Assembly: GCA_013398275.1 (NCBI GenBank)
Contig: VZSE01002880.1
Location: 490,876-554,875 of the forward strand
Source: Promerops cafer
Taxonomy: Eukaryota > Chordata > Aves > Passeriformes > Nectariniidae
Direction of reading: 5' to 3'
Length of the DNA stretch: 64,000 bases
The stretch's first letter is position 1. Every line of letters starts with the position of its first letter. Below are positions 48,930-60,843 of this stretch, one piece after another. A program made the translations under genes and the position numbers. Under the pieces are notes generated by a model. It was given only the letters and a program-made list of their open reading frames with translations. It ran no database searches and had not been told where the DNA came from.

Positions 48930-49290
48930 CCACAAACACCAGTACAAATGGCAGGGCTGCCAGCACAATCCCAGCGTGAATGGGCCTAAATTAGGCGGCG
49001 CCTAACAACCAGTTTACTAACACCTGTATTAGTGCTGCGTGGCTGTGAGGAGCACTGCTGCCAGACAAGGCATAATCCCATAAGCCTGTCATTTGCATAT
49101 CCCTCATTAGCTGATGAAAACCTGAAGGAGGCAGGTTTTTGCAGCCGGTGGGTCCATTCCGACGCTGCGGCTGCCTGGGTGGCTCGATAATGAAGGCACG
49201 GTGCTGAATGTGAGGTTTATATGTATGGAAGGGATTAAGAGCATTAGAGTTTGTGTGAACCGATGTTGCCATATTCTCTCTACTGGATCA
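48930..49290. promoter_or_regulatory. Candidate conserved non-coding element D
   Basis: Stands out as balanced-composition sequence with an octamer site ATTTGCAT (49091-49098), CATAATCCCATAAG, CTCATTAGCTGATG, the near-palindrome GCCTAAATTAGGC, then GGCGCC. A chance minus-strand frame crosses it. The best enhancer-like block in the window by eye. Confidence 0.4.
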
Positions 49291-52200
49291 CAGTAATTGG
49301 ATGGGAGGAGCAAGAGTGGATCCATTAGTTTTGTCTGTTTGCCCAGGAGCTGGGTGCTAGAGATTCAATTTTGCTTCCTTTTGCTCCCTTGCTTTTGTGC
49401 AGCCCGGTGCTTTGTCTAGGCAAGCCCTTAGCACCTCTGTACACTGCCCACACTAAGGGGATTCAGCCACAAAGGAGAAACCTCAGAGACAGCCAGCATA
49501 AAACGCAGCCTGGACTCAAGTGCTACTTGAGGGCAGCACAATCCTGCCCAGCCCAGTCCTGGGAGAGAAAGTAAGAGATAATTGAAATCTATAAACACCT
49601 CTGGAGCCTTTTTATTATTTTATTAGTTCTCCACATTTGGGCTTAACAAACCCCATCATCAAAGAAGCCGTGAGCTCCTTACAAGTAAACTGAATGGCTT
49701 GAAGTTTCACTGACTTAAGAAGCAATTGTTGGGATTATTTGCTGGGCTTGCATAATTCTAATGCAAAAAAAAAATCCATTTCCTACATTATTTGCACAGC
49801 TGGAGTAATCACTTTGTGTGACTGACCATGTGAAAAAAAAAACCCTGTAAGCCTGTCTCTCCCATAGTGCCAATAATGCACCTTCAGCCACAACAGGAAG
49901 AAAACACACTAAATAGCTCTGGGAGGCCTGGTGCCAGTGATAGGCTTGGCAGGGTGTTCAGGCACAAGTTACATGCAATAGACATTATTAACAGACATTA
50001 CTTAGATGGGGGGAACAATTCAGACATTTAACATTGCCACATGGTTTCCACCGTGATTTGGAGGATGTTCAGTATAGCTAAAACTTTGAAAAATTACTAT
50101 GTGAGTGAAGCTGTGGGGCGCAGGGAAGATGGGGCTATTCAAAATAATAAAAGCAATAACCCACAGGCAGCATATCCTTTCTCTTTTTAAAAAGTATTTT
50201 CATCCCCAAAACGTAACATCATCGTTCTGTTAATTATACTTCCCTGAAATTTGATAGTTTGTTTCATACCACCTTTATATTTTATGTTTTTATCCTAAAC
50301 AATTGAAGTTGTTTCTTGGAACAAGAGAAACTAAAAATTCCTTTCGTTAGAGTTGTGTGAAAGTGGGAAATATTCTGGTATTTATGACTAAACTTTAGAA
50401 CCAACAAATGCACAGTAGCAATACAGCATTAAGGATAATGTGTGATCTGTCCTTGTATTACTTCAGGATTTCCTCACTGGAACAGTTTTATCAGCACAGA
50501 ACTATAATGACACAGAACCTATTTATTAGGCAGTGATTCAATCTGTATTACTGATTCCATGTAAATCAGTGTCTATTGGAATGATTCTGTGATCATTTAT
50601 TGCCTGAATTTCATAAAGCAAGAAGACCCTTCTGTATTTTTAAGTGGATGTAAAGGAGAAATGCTTAAATTCTAGACAGACCAACACTTCCTCCTCAGTT
50701 CCATCCACCCCTGTATTATCCAGGCTTGTGAGCTGGCCAGATGAGGCAGCTCAAGGGCCCAAAGCAGCTTTGCAGCTTCTTTCCTCCAGGTTATCAGAAG
50801 GCCAGGACAGGCACAAACCTGACTGCACGGGAGGGGTTCCCTGGAAGGTGGCACAAACTGGGGGTGCACTGACTCCGTCACCTTTGGGTGACAGCATGAC
50901 ACAGAAACTGCAAAGCCTCCTGTTCCCAGAGCCAAGCTGAACCCGTGGGTTCAAACCCTCCTGGACTGGATGGTGTGAGATGGTGCTGGCAGCTGAACAT
51001 TAAAGGAGACCAAGGAGTTGAGTCTCTGCCCCCATTGACCTCCACTGCCACTGCCACAACCCCATCATTTACAATATTCCTTCTCAAACAAGGACTCCTG
51101 CTCCGTCCATTTCTCATTTAAAACAGTGTGGATAGCAGCCAAGAGACCAAATAAAAACCTAAAAAAATTGTGGTCCTGTTTTTCCCCCACTAAAAAGAAT
51201 TACTTAAGAAGTGTCCTCATCTAGGTACCCTAGGAGGTGTCTGGAGTGTCCCATGCCCTCCCTGTTTTAAGAAACAAGCAATTCCCCATGTCTTTACCTA
51301 CTTTCCATTTGTGGCAGCCACTCATCCCTGCCAGGAACAGAGAGTTCAGACCATGATTGTCCTTGTGGGCATTTCAGGAAGCTGCACAAGGTGCCACAGC
51401 TTGTGCAAGCAACCTCTTTCCTCTCCTGCTGACAAAGCCCTTAATTCCCTCTACTCTTTCCCTCCTTCCTGCAGGAGCTGAGCCCTCTGCAGCAGCTCTG
51501 ACAACACCAGTTTGGTTTGCAGGGTGATGCTACCTGGAACACCTGACCTAAGCTCTTGGCTGTGAGAAATCAGATCCTCTGTGGATGACTAATGAAACTG
51601 CATTGTTGTTAGCCCACTGCTGAAAGGACAGCACAGGTTTGTCACTTCCAGACTCTCAGGTTCAACCAGGACAAGTGACAAAGAGGAATGAGGCTGTTCT
51701 GAGGTGACCTGTGGGTGTTTGAACAGCTCCTTATGTGCTCTGTCTGAGCCTCAGCTGGTGAAATCATCTCAAGTCCCAGCTTCAGAAGGGAAGGAGGCAG
51801 CAGAAGATCCCAAGTTACCTCTCATTCCCCACAAGAAAAGGATTTAATTCAGATTATTTTTGTGTTGGGGTATGTAACATAGACCCAACAAATGGATTTG
51901 TTGCCAGGAAGGAGTGGGCACTGAATAAGTAAATACTTTGTGAGTCAGTTGGGCTAAGAGTGCAATGCTGGAGGGTCAGACCCATCATGTGTCTGCTGCA
52001 AAATGAGAAGAAAAACAAAACAGGGTTTCTTTCCTTTGACAGCCAGATTCTCTGGTTCAAGTTAGCCCTTCCAGACTGATGTTCCTATACTGAAGTAGGA
52101 AATAATTTAGGAAATCATAGAATTCCTTTGGGGCTTTTATCTAAAAATAACCATCTTATTTCTTCATAAAAGAGCAAGCACACAGGTGTATTTTCACCGC

Positions 52201-53059
52201 TTACTGCAAATTACTGTCTAAATAGCTTCATGCAAGAGAAGTGATGTTGTAAACAAGCCAGCCAGAACATTAGGTTGTTAAAATGTTACATTGGATTAGA
52301 CAAAAAAGAGAGAGTATGAAATAACCAGCTGTGTTTTTAGCAAGTTTTTCCTACCAAATCCCCCTGGTGTTATTTATCTGTTAGTGGAGTATGTAACCTC
52401 CTCAGTCACAGCTGATTATACTGCAGAACATGAAACACAGGGTACCACTAGGTTCCCTTTCCCTTGGTTGGAACACAGGATCTTTCAAGGTCCCTGCCAA
52501 GCTGGGCTGTTGTCTGTCAGGTAGTAGAAAGAAGAATTAAATCAGCAGGCTGTGACAGATAGAGAGAGGTAAATAAAAAAGTGCTTGACAACTTCAGAAA
52601 CAAACTAAGGCACAGAACAGTTTTTGTAGATGACAGAGGGGTCTTGTGGTCCTCTCACTGGAGGAAATCCCTCAGGCCCTGCTGTGGATGTGCCTTTCCA
52701 GAAAATAAAAACTGAAATCCAGAACACACACTTCATGGAATCCGAGAAAATAAACCACTTAAATTAATTAAATTACTTTGGGGAAAACAAAGATGGTTTT
52801 GTGCCCCAGAGTGAAGGGAGTTCAGCACCTCTTCAACATGTTTTAGTTAAGAATTCACAATGTCTTTGGAGTAGATGATGATGATGATTGCTGTTGTTGT
52901 TGTTGATCACACACTTTATTCATGGGGTGCATCTTACTATCAAGCTGACTGTCTATGGAGAAAGAGCAACAGTTTTCTAAAATGACTGTACTGAGCTGTA
53001 GGAGCAGGCTGCCAAGTGAATCATGCTCTGGCTGCACTGTGGTAAATTCCAGAGCACAT
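49291..53059. other. Intergenic, no recognised gene
   Basis: About 3.8 kb with nothing recognised beyond short runs and a (GAT)n/(GTT)n patch near 52875-52905. Confidence 0.55.
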
Positions 53060-53290
53060 AATAATGCCCCCAGTTGTTTGTTTGAATCATCTTACTGTGC
53101 TGCACGCACGTTTAGCTGATGTACCAACACTAATGCTGTTCTTTGAGCTGGATTTATAAAATATCTCATAAAAATAAACAGCTTCATTGCCAGGCTGGCC
53201 ATGAATGATAATCCCACAGATAAAAGCCATTAATCAGAGAATGTATCAAGGTAATTACCAACGCAGAGATCTGTTGCATGGAGTTTGTGG
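53060..53290. promoter_or_regulatory. Candidate conserved non-coding element E
   Basis: Contains GGTAATTACC (53250-53259), a perfect 10-bp palindrome of the kind bound by homeodomain dimers, plus GATTTATAAAATATC, GAATGATAATCCCAC, GATAAAAGCCATTAATCAG. No coding frame. Confidence 0.38.
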
Positions 53291-54432
53291 GTATGTGGTT
53301 AGGCTAAGTTCTTTCTGCACAGAGCAGACAGCAGTTGCCTGCTGCTGAGATCCCTCTGGATCAGATGCTAGCAAAACTCCCTGAAAACTGAAAGTGTTCA
53401 GCCAAGCCACATTCATCCCAGCACTGCCAACGTGCTGCCTGCACAGAGCCTTCTCCTGTCACTTTCATTTAGCACCCATGTCAGCATCTCAACATCACTG
53501 CTGGGAACCAAAAAAATCTTCATTGCATGCTTAAGCTTAACAAGGTGCACCTAATAAACCAGGAAAAGGGCCTGACTCTCACAGAGCTGTCACCTCTTTG
53601 TCTATTCTGCTGCTGGTGAATAGTGAGAGAATGAAGTACAGAATGAGGGCAGTAGGGTTTTTTTCTCCTCACTTTAAACCTTTGTATATGAAGACCAAAC
53701 TCACCTTTTAAAGTGGAAACGTTTTGCACAAAGGTATTCGCTAATAATTTTAATTTCTGCCATCTTTGACAATTTATTTTGTTTCTAAGTCAGCACCACC
53801 ATCCCATGTCCAACACTCTGTGACAGGGAGTTAACAGCCCTGCAAGAAGCTGTTCTTTCCCTCAGGCCTACTCTGTTTCATACCTTCTCCCCCTACCACC
53901 AACCCCCCTCAAAACACCATTAAAAATACAAGAGGGGGAAATACTATTACAAAATCCAGCCTAGGCTATTCTCCAAAGCACAGCTGAGCCCTGGGATTCT
54001 GGGCAGCCAAGAAACACCTTGAAAGCAAGCTCCCCTGTCTCATTTAGGGGGAAATAAAACAATTTATCAGGACTTTGGTCCAGAAACACTGACTGTCACA
54101 GCTGTTGGAGTAATTCCAAAATTTATCCAGCTTTCCATATTGCATATAACCAGGTATCACTAAAGGCTCACATCTAAAATGGGCAGAAAGCTCATTACCC
54201 AGGTTATCTTCATTTTCCATCTTTATATTTCAATTCTCATGATCAGTAAAAGCAGTGTACAGAAAAGTTAAAGAGATCCTCCTAGTGAGAGCCTTTAAGC
54301 AGCAAGGTCTCATTGGAACCTGTGTCAGGTGAGGTGGCCATCAGAGAAAGGCTGCAGCAGCACTTCCTGGAGCACAGCAAACGTCCCAGTGTGGGCTAAC
54401 CTGTGCTGCCACAGACTTGTGGGGCTGTTTGT
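53291..54432. other. Intergenic, nothing recognised
   Basis: About 1.1 kb with no gene or known repeat recognised. Confidence 0.55.
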
Positions 54433-54700
54433 GAATCACAGAAACATTTAGACTGGAAAAGCCCTCTGAGATCATTGAGTCCAACCATTCAGCCACCACT
54501 GCCAAGCCTGCCATGAAACCCCAGGGCCAACTCATCTTTTGAACACTTTCAGAGATGGTGACTCCGCCACTTCCCCGGACAGCCCGTGTACCAGGGCTTG
54601 ACAACCCTTTCAGGACAGAGATGTTTCCTAACATCCAAAGTAAACCTCCCCTGGTGCAACTTGTGGCCCTTTCCTCTTGTCCTGTCACTTGCTGCCTGGA
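54433..54700 (-). mobile_element. CR1 LINE 3' fragment
   Basis: Reads AATCACAGAAACATTTAGAC, GAGATCATTGAGTCCAACCA, GGTGACTCCGCCACTTCCCC, CCTTTCCTCTTGTCCTGTCA. This is a reverse-oriented CR1 of about 270 bp, of the same subfamily type as the LTR-split copy at 24.3 kb. Confidence 0.94.
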
Positions 54701-55482
54701 ACTTGCTGTGGCCTGAAAAGCTGGGATGGTTTGTAGAGGACAGCTCTGTCTTCCCAGTGATGGGAACCACCCGGCCCTAGCAGCTGTCTCCATGCAGCTG
54801 TGCTGGCCCCTCTCCCCTCAGGAAATGGATTCCCATTGCCCAAGTCCCCACAGCTGCACAGGATCAGCTGTGGAGGATACTCAGTGAGAAACATTTCAGC
54901 TCCAGAACAAAAATCCAAGTGTCACTTCAGGATGACACTTGAGAGAGCAGCTGAGGCTCAGCTGCACTTAAAAGCCATCACCAAGTCTCCAAGGCTGATT
55001 AATTGACTTTATCTCCCTGTTCCTTTTGCCTACCTAACAGTGTCTGCATTTTATTCTGCCAGTGAAAAGGAGTAGACTTTAATATACCTTGATAACATGG
55101 AAATAGATTTTTGTGCCCCATTGTACCACTGCAGTTTTCACATCCTGGGACATTTTGGCGAGTGACACCTGAGGAACCCCCAGCATTTTACTATTTATTC
55201 TACACCACCACTGTTTTAGCAATACCTAACAGGTATACAAATAAAATAATGGAAAGGATGGGAGCTATATAGGCCATGGGACCTGTGTAATAGGAAAGCC
55301 AATTTAACATCATTCTATTTAAACAGAATTACAATGTCTGTAATCATAGGGGGACAACAATGAGCAGAAAAGAAAGTTGATCACCTTAATGAACTGGGGT
55401 TTATTCCTTGGGTGTTGGACCATAATGTGAGAGCTGAGAGTGTAAAAAGGTCCAGTCCTTGCTTGCTGATTCTTAGGATGCT

Positions 55483-55534
55483 GGACTACATGCTTGTTGT
55501 AGGTCCCTGCTAACTGAATGACTATTCTATGGTC
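55483..55534 (+). mobile_element. Possible old CR1 3' tail
   Basis: GGACTACATGCTTGTTGTAG, then GTCCCTGCTAACTGAATGAC and TATTCTATGG, resembles the last 50 bp of a plus-oriented CR1, with about a fifth of positions changed. Confidence 0.5.
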
Positions 55535-55904
55535 AGTAGTACCTAAAGTGCAATTTCCTGGATAAGTGGGTGATACTGGTGGCCTAAGCACAGGAACGAG
55601 GCACCCTGGCAAAGTTACAAACCCAGCACACATGGTATCACCTTCCCTGTGCCTGTGCTTGCTCCAGGGTTCCCCCTGGCTAAGAGTAGTTGCTCCCTTG
55701 AGTGCTGCTAGCACAGAGTAGTTGCAGCACCATAAGAAACACCATCACTTACATGGCAGTAATGAGTGTAATTGCATCACCCCTGAGTCTTTCACAGAGA
55801 AAAGCACCTCCTTATTTGCTCATTAGAGAAGAACCAGAGGCATGCTTATAATTAAAAACTCTCATTTGGGCTGTGCATGATTATTTATATCAGTGGCATC
55901 TTTT

Positions 55905-56115
55905 GTAACTGTCAACAGGTCAACTGTCATGGGAAGTGGTTGTAAATTGATTTTTAGATCTTCTTGAAGGGGAGAGGTTAGAAGTTTGAACCTGAAATCA
56001 AGAGCTTTGCTATATTAGGCAGAAGGACAGAACAAATGATTGTTCCTGACTCTGATAGCTGATTAAAATAAGTCCACACTTTTGGATCACTTAACTGTCA
56101 ATCAACTGTCAAAGC
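55905..56115. promoter_or_regulatory. PBX/MEIS-type motif cluster
   Basis: Four CTGTCA (TGACAG) cores at 55909, 55924, 56095 and 56106. The third forms CTGTCAATCA (56095-56104), exactly the reverse complement of the composite PBX-MEIS/PREP site TGATTGACAG. Motif evidence only. Confidence 0.35.
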
Positions 56116-58071
56116 ACAGTTACTGATTCTCTATCAGAACTTCATTGCTCCTTACTCTTCCTTCCCAGCTATCACAAGGGTGGGAGGTGCAAATAGGTCA
56201 CTGACTCAGCCCTGGACCCGGCCCCCTTTCTCTTCCCCTTCCTCACCCTCCAGCCCAGTACCAAACAGCATTACTGCCTCTGGAAGAGGCTTATATTGGG
56301 GAGCCCACGGACACACTTGCATTATTTAACACACGTTCACCCCTCGTTCTGTCTGCTCTGTCCCCGCCATTTACTGCTAAACAGGTCCCTTATCTTTATT
56401 GATCACTTAATTTATCTTTTCTTAGCTCCCCTTGCTCCGTCTGGTGCAGTGTGCCCAAGGTATTGAGCTTCACCATCCGTCTGTTCATACTGTCACGAGT
56501 GCTTTGCCTCTGAAAGAATAGGGGGAGCAGGTGGTGTGACTGAGCAGAGCCTCCACAGAATAGGGGCACCATCGCTGCGCCCTGCCCCGACCTGCCAGCC
56601 ATTCCCCACCCTCCCAACTGTTCCACATTGAAGCAGTCAACTGTGCCTTTACAGTCCAAGTTTTACACAACTGTTTTACAAACCAGGAAGGATTTCTTTT
56701 GTGGCAAATCTTTTGTTAGGCAACGCGGGACGGGGAGGGGAGCGGGGCAGAGGGAGTGGAGGAAGCCCGTTCTGAGGGCAAGTGTATTTTAATGTGTGTG
56801 GATACACACCACAGGATGTGCCAAGCTGCTGAGGGAGCCAGCTCTGTGTTTCTGTGCTGCCTCTAAGCTCTCAGCACATCTTTCAAAGCCACCCAGCCCC
56901 TTTCCTTTGCTCCTGTTCATGCTGCTAGTTTGTTAGACCAAATAAGACTGAAATCCGAATAAAATCAACACTTAAACCCTTTTTTCTCATTGAGAACAGA
57001 ATACACATTTTTCACTGTTGCAAAATTATTAGAAGTCCATCTAACTGGATGGACAACCCCAAAGAAAAGTCCTGACGGTGCCTCAACTGCATTCCAGTTT
57101 CCAAACAGGGTCCTGCTGCAGGCACTGTGCTGCTTCTGACCCCACACAGGATTTGGACGTGTGTATTCCCACCCAGACGTATGACAGAACTTACACGTGA
57201 GGCATCTCTGAGGTAAGCCACCCCGAAATGTTTGGTTCACAGGAGACAGAACAGGAATGCACAAAAAGGAACCCAAGAACAGCAGGTATTTGTTACAGCT
57301 GTGAAACTGTTCTGGTGTCACCACTGGAGTGCTACAAACAGTTGCAAACAAAAGATGAACCTATCAAACTATTCTTTTTTTTTTTCTTTTCCCTGTGAGA
57401 ATTCACAAACACATAATTCACAATTTTTTGAAAGCCAAACACAAGATTTGGGTGTTTTCCGCATTTTTAAAGGGAAACTGCATATTCACATTTTGCCCTG
57501 CAGGCTTTTTCCACAGGCTAAAATGTACTGAAAGTTCTATTTCGGGCAAAATTGCAAACCAAGAGACAGAGACGCTTTTCTCTCTTGAAAATGTTGCAGT
57601 CAATAGCTCAAATCTTAAAACTGCAAAGGCAAAAAGGAAAAAAAAAGATACAGAAGTTGTCTTTTCTTCCCTTCAGAGACGTCTGTCTTTCTGCCCCTCC
57701 CCATCAGACAGCAGTGGACACAGAGGCTGAGACCCTGTTCCTACAGGAGCCACTGTAAAATTTCTGAGCCCTGAATTTAACCCAATCTGCAGCAACAGCA
57801 GAAATCAGAGACTGCTGGTTAGAGAGGGAAGGACCCACATTTGTTACTAGATTCTTGGGAAAGAACTGAGATATAATCCTAGTAAAAGCACTGCTTTCTG
57901 TTAGGAGCCTGATCCTCTCAAATTGGTGTGTGACAGACTTCTCACTCCAATTGACATGAAGCATACAGCTCAGATTCATGGGGGGTTTTAGCTTCCTAAT
58001 CAAACACAAACCACAGAAATATATAAAAAAAAATTCGGGAAAATATTTAAATGCTTTAGAATGAAGCATAT

Positions 58072-58073
<2 letters not shown>

Positions 58074-58104
<31 letters not shown>

Positions 58105-58107
58105 ATA
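58074..58107 (+). repeat. (TAAA)n microsatellite
   Basis: About eight perfect TAAA units followed by a short GA run. Confidence 0.97.
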
Positions 58108-60076
58108 GAGAGAGAAAGCATGTATTCAGAGAAATCCTGACTGATATTTGCCCACAGCCCCTTCAGGAGCCTGGTGTGTAGGTCACTCAATCCTTCACTT
58201 TCCAGAAAGTCCCTGAGGTGTTTCTACAAAAAGCCCTAAAGGCACCAGGACAGACAATGCCATGGATGCTGTCTGATTTTTGGCTGCAGTCTCTGGTATT
58301 ACTGCATTTCCACCATGCATAAAGAGAACATGTATTTGAAGGCAGCAGCAGGAGTGTCTTTTCTCCCAGACCAGAGTCCTAATTGTGAGGCTCTTCAAGT
58401 CTTATTTTTCATTTCCTATCTCACTGAATATTTATTTAATACATGGTGAGGCACCACATACAAGAAGCAAGGGAGGCTCACCTCACCCTCTCTCCATGGT
58501 GCTTGGGGTGGTCATCTTGCAGAAGGAAGACAAAGATTTCATTTTTGCCAGATTGAGGGCAATAACAGAACTAGCACTCCAGAAATATGAACAAATACAC
58601 TTCTACTGAAATATTGGATAAAAAGACATCACTATGACTTATTTTTAGTCCAAACTTTTTTCTCAAATGCAGCAAGATTTTCAAATGTTTTCTTGACAAC
58701 CAAGATAATTTTACAGTCAAATTGGTGGACAGTGGTACATCTCCAAATGTTTATGCAGATGTGGAAGTGATCATCAAGAAGATGAGGGTCAGCATTACCA
58801 AGAATGAAACATTCTCAGTGTCCTGCCTAGAATTTTACACCACAAATGCAGTAGAAAACAGAGATCTATATTTTAGTATTGTAGGTAAAGAAAGAAAGAA
58901 GGTACCTACAGAGATCTATATAGAGTCTTTGTTACTTAAAAAGGTTTACCTAGACATTTTCTCAATAATTTATTAGAATCTGTGTTAAAGCTGGAGGGAA
59001 AGAAAACATCTTACATCTCTGCTCATTTCAAAAGTATTGCAATTAAATGTCTACTTCAGAAGAACTCTGTCACAAATACTGCATTGCCTGTAAATTACCA
59101 AGCTGCCCTCCAGCTGGGAAATCACAATTATAGATTAGAAAATCCTTCCTAATTGTTCATTTTGAACACTGTATATGATACCTCTACTACCATGTTAAGC
59201 CCTCTCATTTTGCTCCTACTAACTTCTTAAATGCTGATTTCTCTCAAATTCTTATGTGAAACATCAATACCTTTGAATGGATGATGTCCAAAATGTAGGC
59301 ATAAATGACAGGTGGGAAGCCCACAATCATTCTGTTTTATCTGCTGATGGAGCTTTGTTTAGAATCTATTTGTGCACAAAACTAATTGGAGAATTACTAG
59401 ATCAGTTATCAATTTATCCTTACGTTATACTAAGGCTAGACAGAGAACCAAATGGGTAGAAAAAAATGTGGAACCAGACAGGAGATACTATGATGTTCCC
59501 AGTGGCCTGAAATGCAAGTCTGAATTAGATCACAAACCACCTAATTAGGTTGAAATGGGTCTCGTGGACTTTCCAACCCTTGATGGATGTTTTTCTACAC
59601 CACAAAAGTCACCGTACAGTTTGCCACATTTTGATACAATGACATTTTCCAAGAGGCTCATTGCTTGCAAGGCACAGATATTGTGGTTCAGAATAAGTTG
59701 TGCTGCCTGCTTTTCTGTAGAAAAGGTTACATGGCAACTGCCAAAAGCTAGCTAAAATCAGCAGTGCTTTCTTAAAAATAAAAAAAAAAGGAAATTAATT
59801 AATGAAACAACCCAGCACAGGGATAAAACAAACTTGGTTTTACAGGACAGTCAGCTCCATGCACCACTTTATTCAGAGGTAAGAACAAGCTTTCTGCACT
59901 GTTATATTCAGCCCTCAAAATATTTTATGTGGATTTTGCCACTTCTGTGAAACAACCTTGCCATTAGCTGCACCCATCAAATTTGATTTAACCTGCCTAA
60001 AAGTCACATAGTGGTATCATTAATATATATAATGCCATCATTTCACTTCCCAAATGGATGAACAAAACTATAAGAG

Positions 60077-60117
60077 GAGGGGAAAATAAAAATCATTTTA
60101 GGATCAACTCATCCCAT
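60077..60117 (+). repeat. 41-bp dispersed direct repeat, copy 1
   Basis: GAGGGGAAAATAAAAATCAT through ATCAACTCATCCCAT. Matches 62058-62098 with a single mismatch (G for C at position 26). Flanks are unrelated. Confidence 0.92.
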
Positions 60118-60758
60118 TGCAAAAGCAATATTTGTGTAATTGTGCATAATAGTTTAAAGTATAATTTAATACATCCCTTTAACAACCCACAAATTATCAC
60201 TTGACAACTAGAAATAATAGATCTTTTTGTTAAAAACAGAAAGCATGTGAAGACTAAAGGTTAAACAGGTCTTTTCATCATGATAAATCACTGGTTAATG
60301 AGCCTGGTATTGTTGGGTATTATACTTGCTCACTTCAATGCCATTACCTTCTGGTTGTAAAGCTGACACTACTAATGATCTTCATTCTTTGAACTTTTCC
60401 ACAATATTGACTGGTTGCACAGAGCAGATGTTACTTGGATTTGACTGCCAAAGTGGCAATTCTTCTAGGGCTCGGAGCAGCCCTGAAAACAATGATACTG
60501 AACACAATGTATTTTGATATCTCTACCTCAAAAGAGATTCTCCCATAAGTGTCAATTCTTGCCCTTGCAATTTCTTGGTGTCACACGAAAACCAAGCATA
60601 AATAAGAGACCAAGATTCTTCATTTATCTTCTGCAGTTTCCTTTTTTTTTTGGGGCAAAGCTGTGATACTCTAATGAACTAACACAAGAAATTTCGCATC
60701 TCGTCTGTGTTGTTGTACCCATAACTTCTCCTGCATTTCAGAACTTGCAAATAAATAG

Positions 60759-60843
60759 AAAAATGAGCTGTGTATAAAAACGAGCTGCCTATAAAAACGA
60801 GCTGCCTATAAAAACGAGCTGTGTATAAAAATGAGCTGTGTGT
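60759..60843 (+). repeat. 17-bp tandem repeat, five copies
   Basis: Five consecutive units of the form AAAAACGAGCTGCCTAT (variants AAAAATGAGCTGTGTAT), exactly 17 bp each. This places a TATAAAAA word every 17 bp. The two outer units carry TG where the inner ones carry CG. Confidence 0.95.

Larger units (their letters stand above)
54701..60075. other. Intergenic, no recognised gene
   Basis: About 5.4 kb containing the possible CR1 tail, the PBX/MEIS cluster, a GC-richer patch near 56700-56790, a tetranucleotide repeat at 58074-58107, and a 14-bp direct repeat ACAGAGATCTATAT near 58858 and 58909. No exon recognised. Confidence 0.5.

Noticed and set aside
52112..52140. AATCATAGAATTCC, possible CR1 tail
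   Set aside because: Only about 15 bases match and the following sequence does not continue as CR1.
54341..54793. 150-codon minus-strand frame
   Set aside because: Largely coincides with a CR1 3' fragment, which is non-coding.
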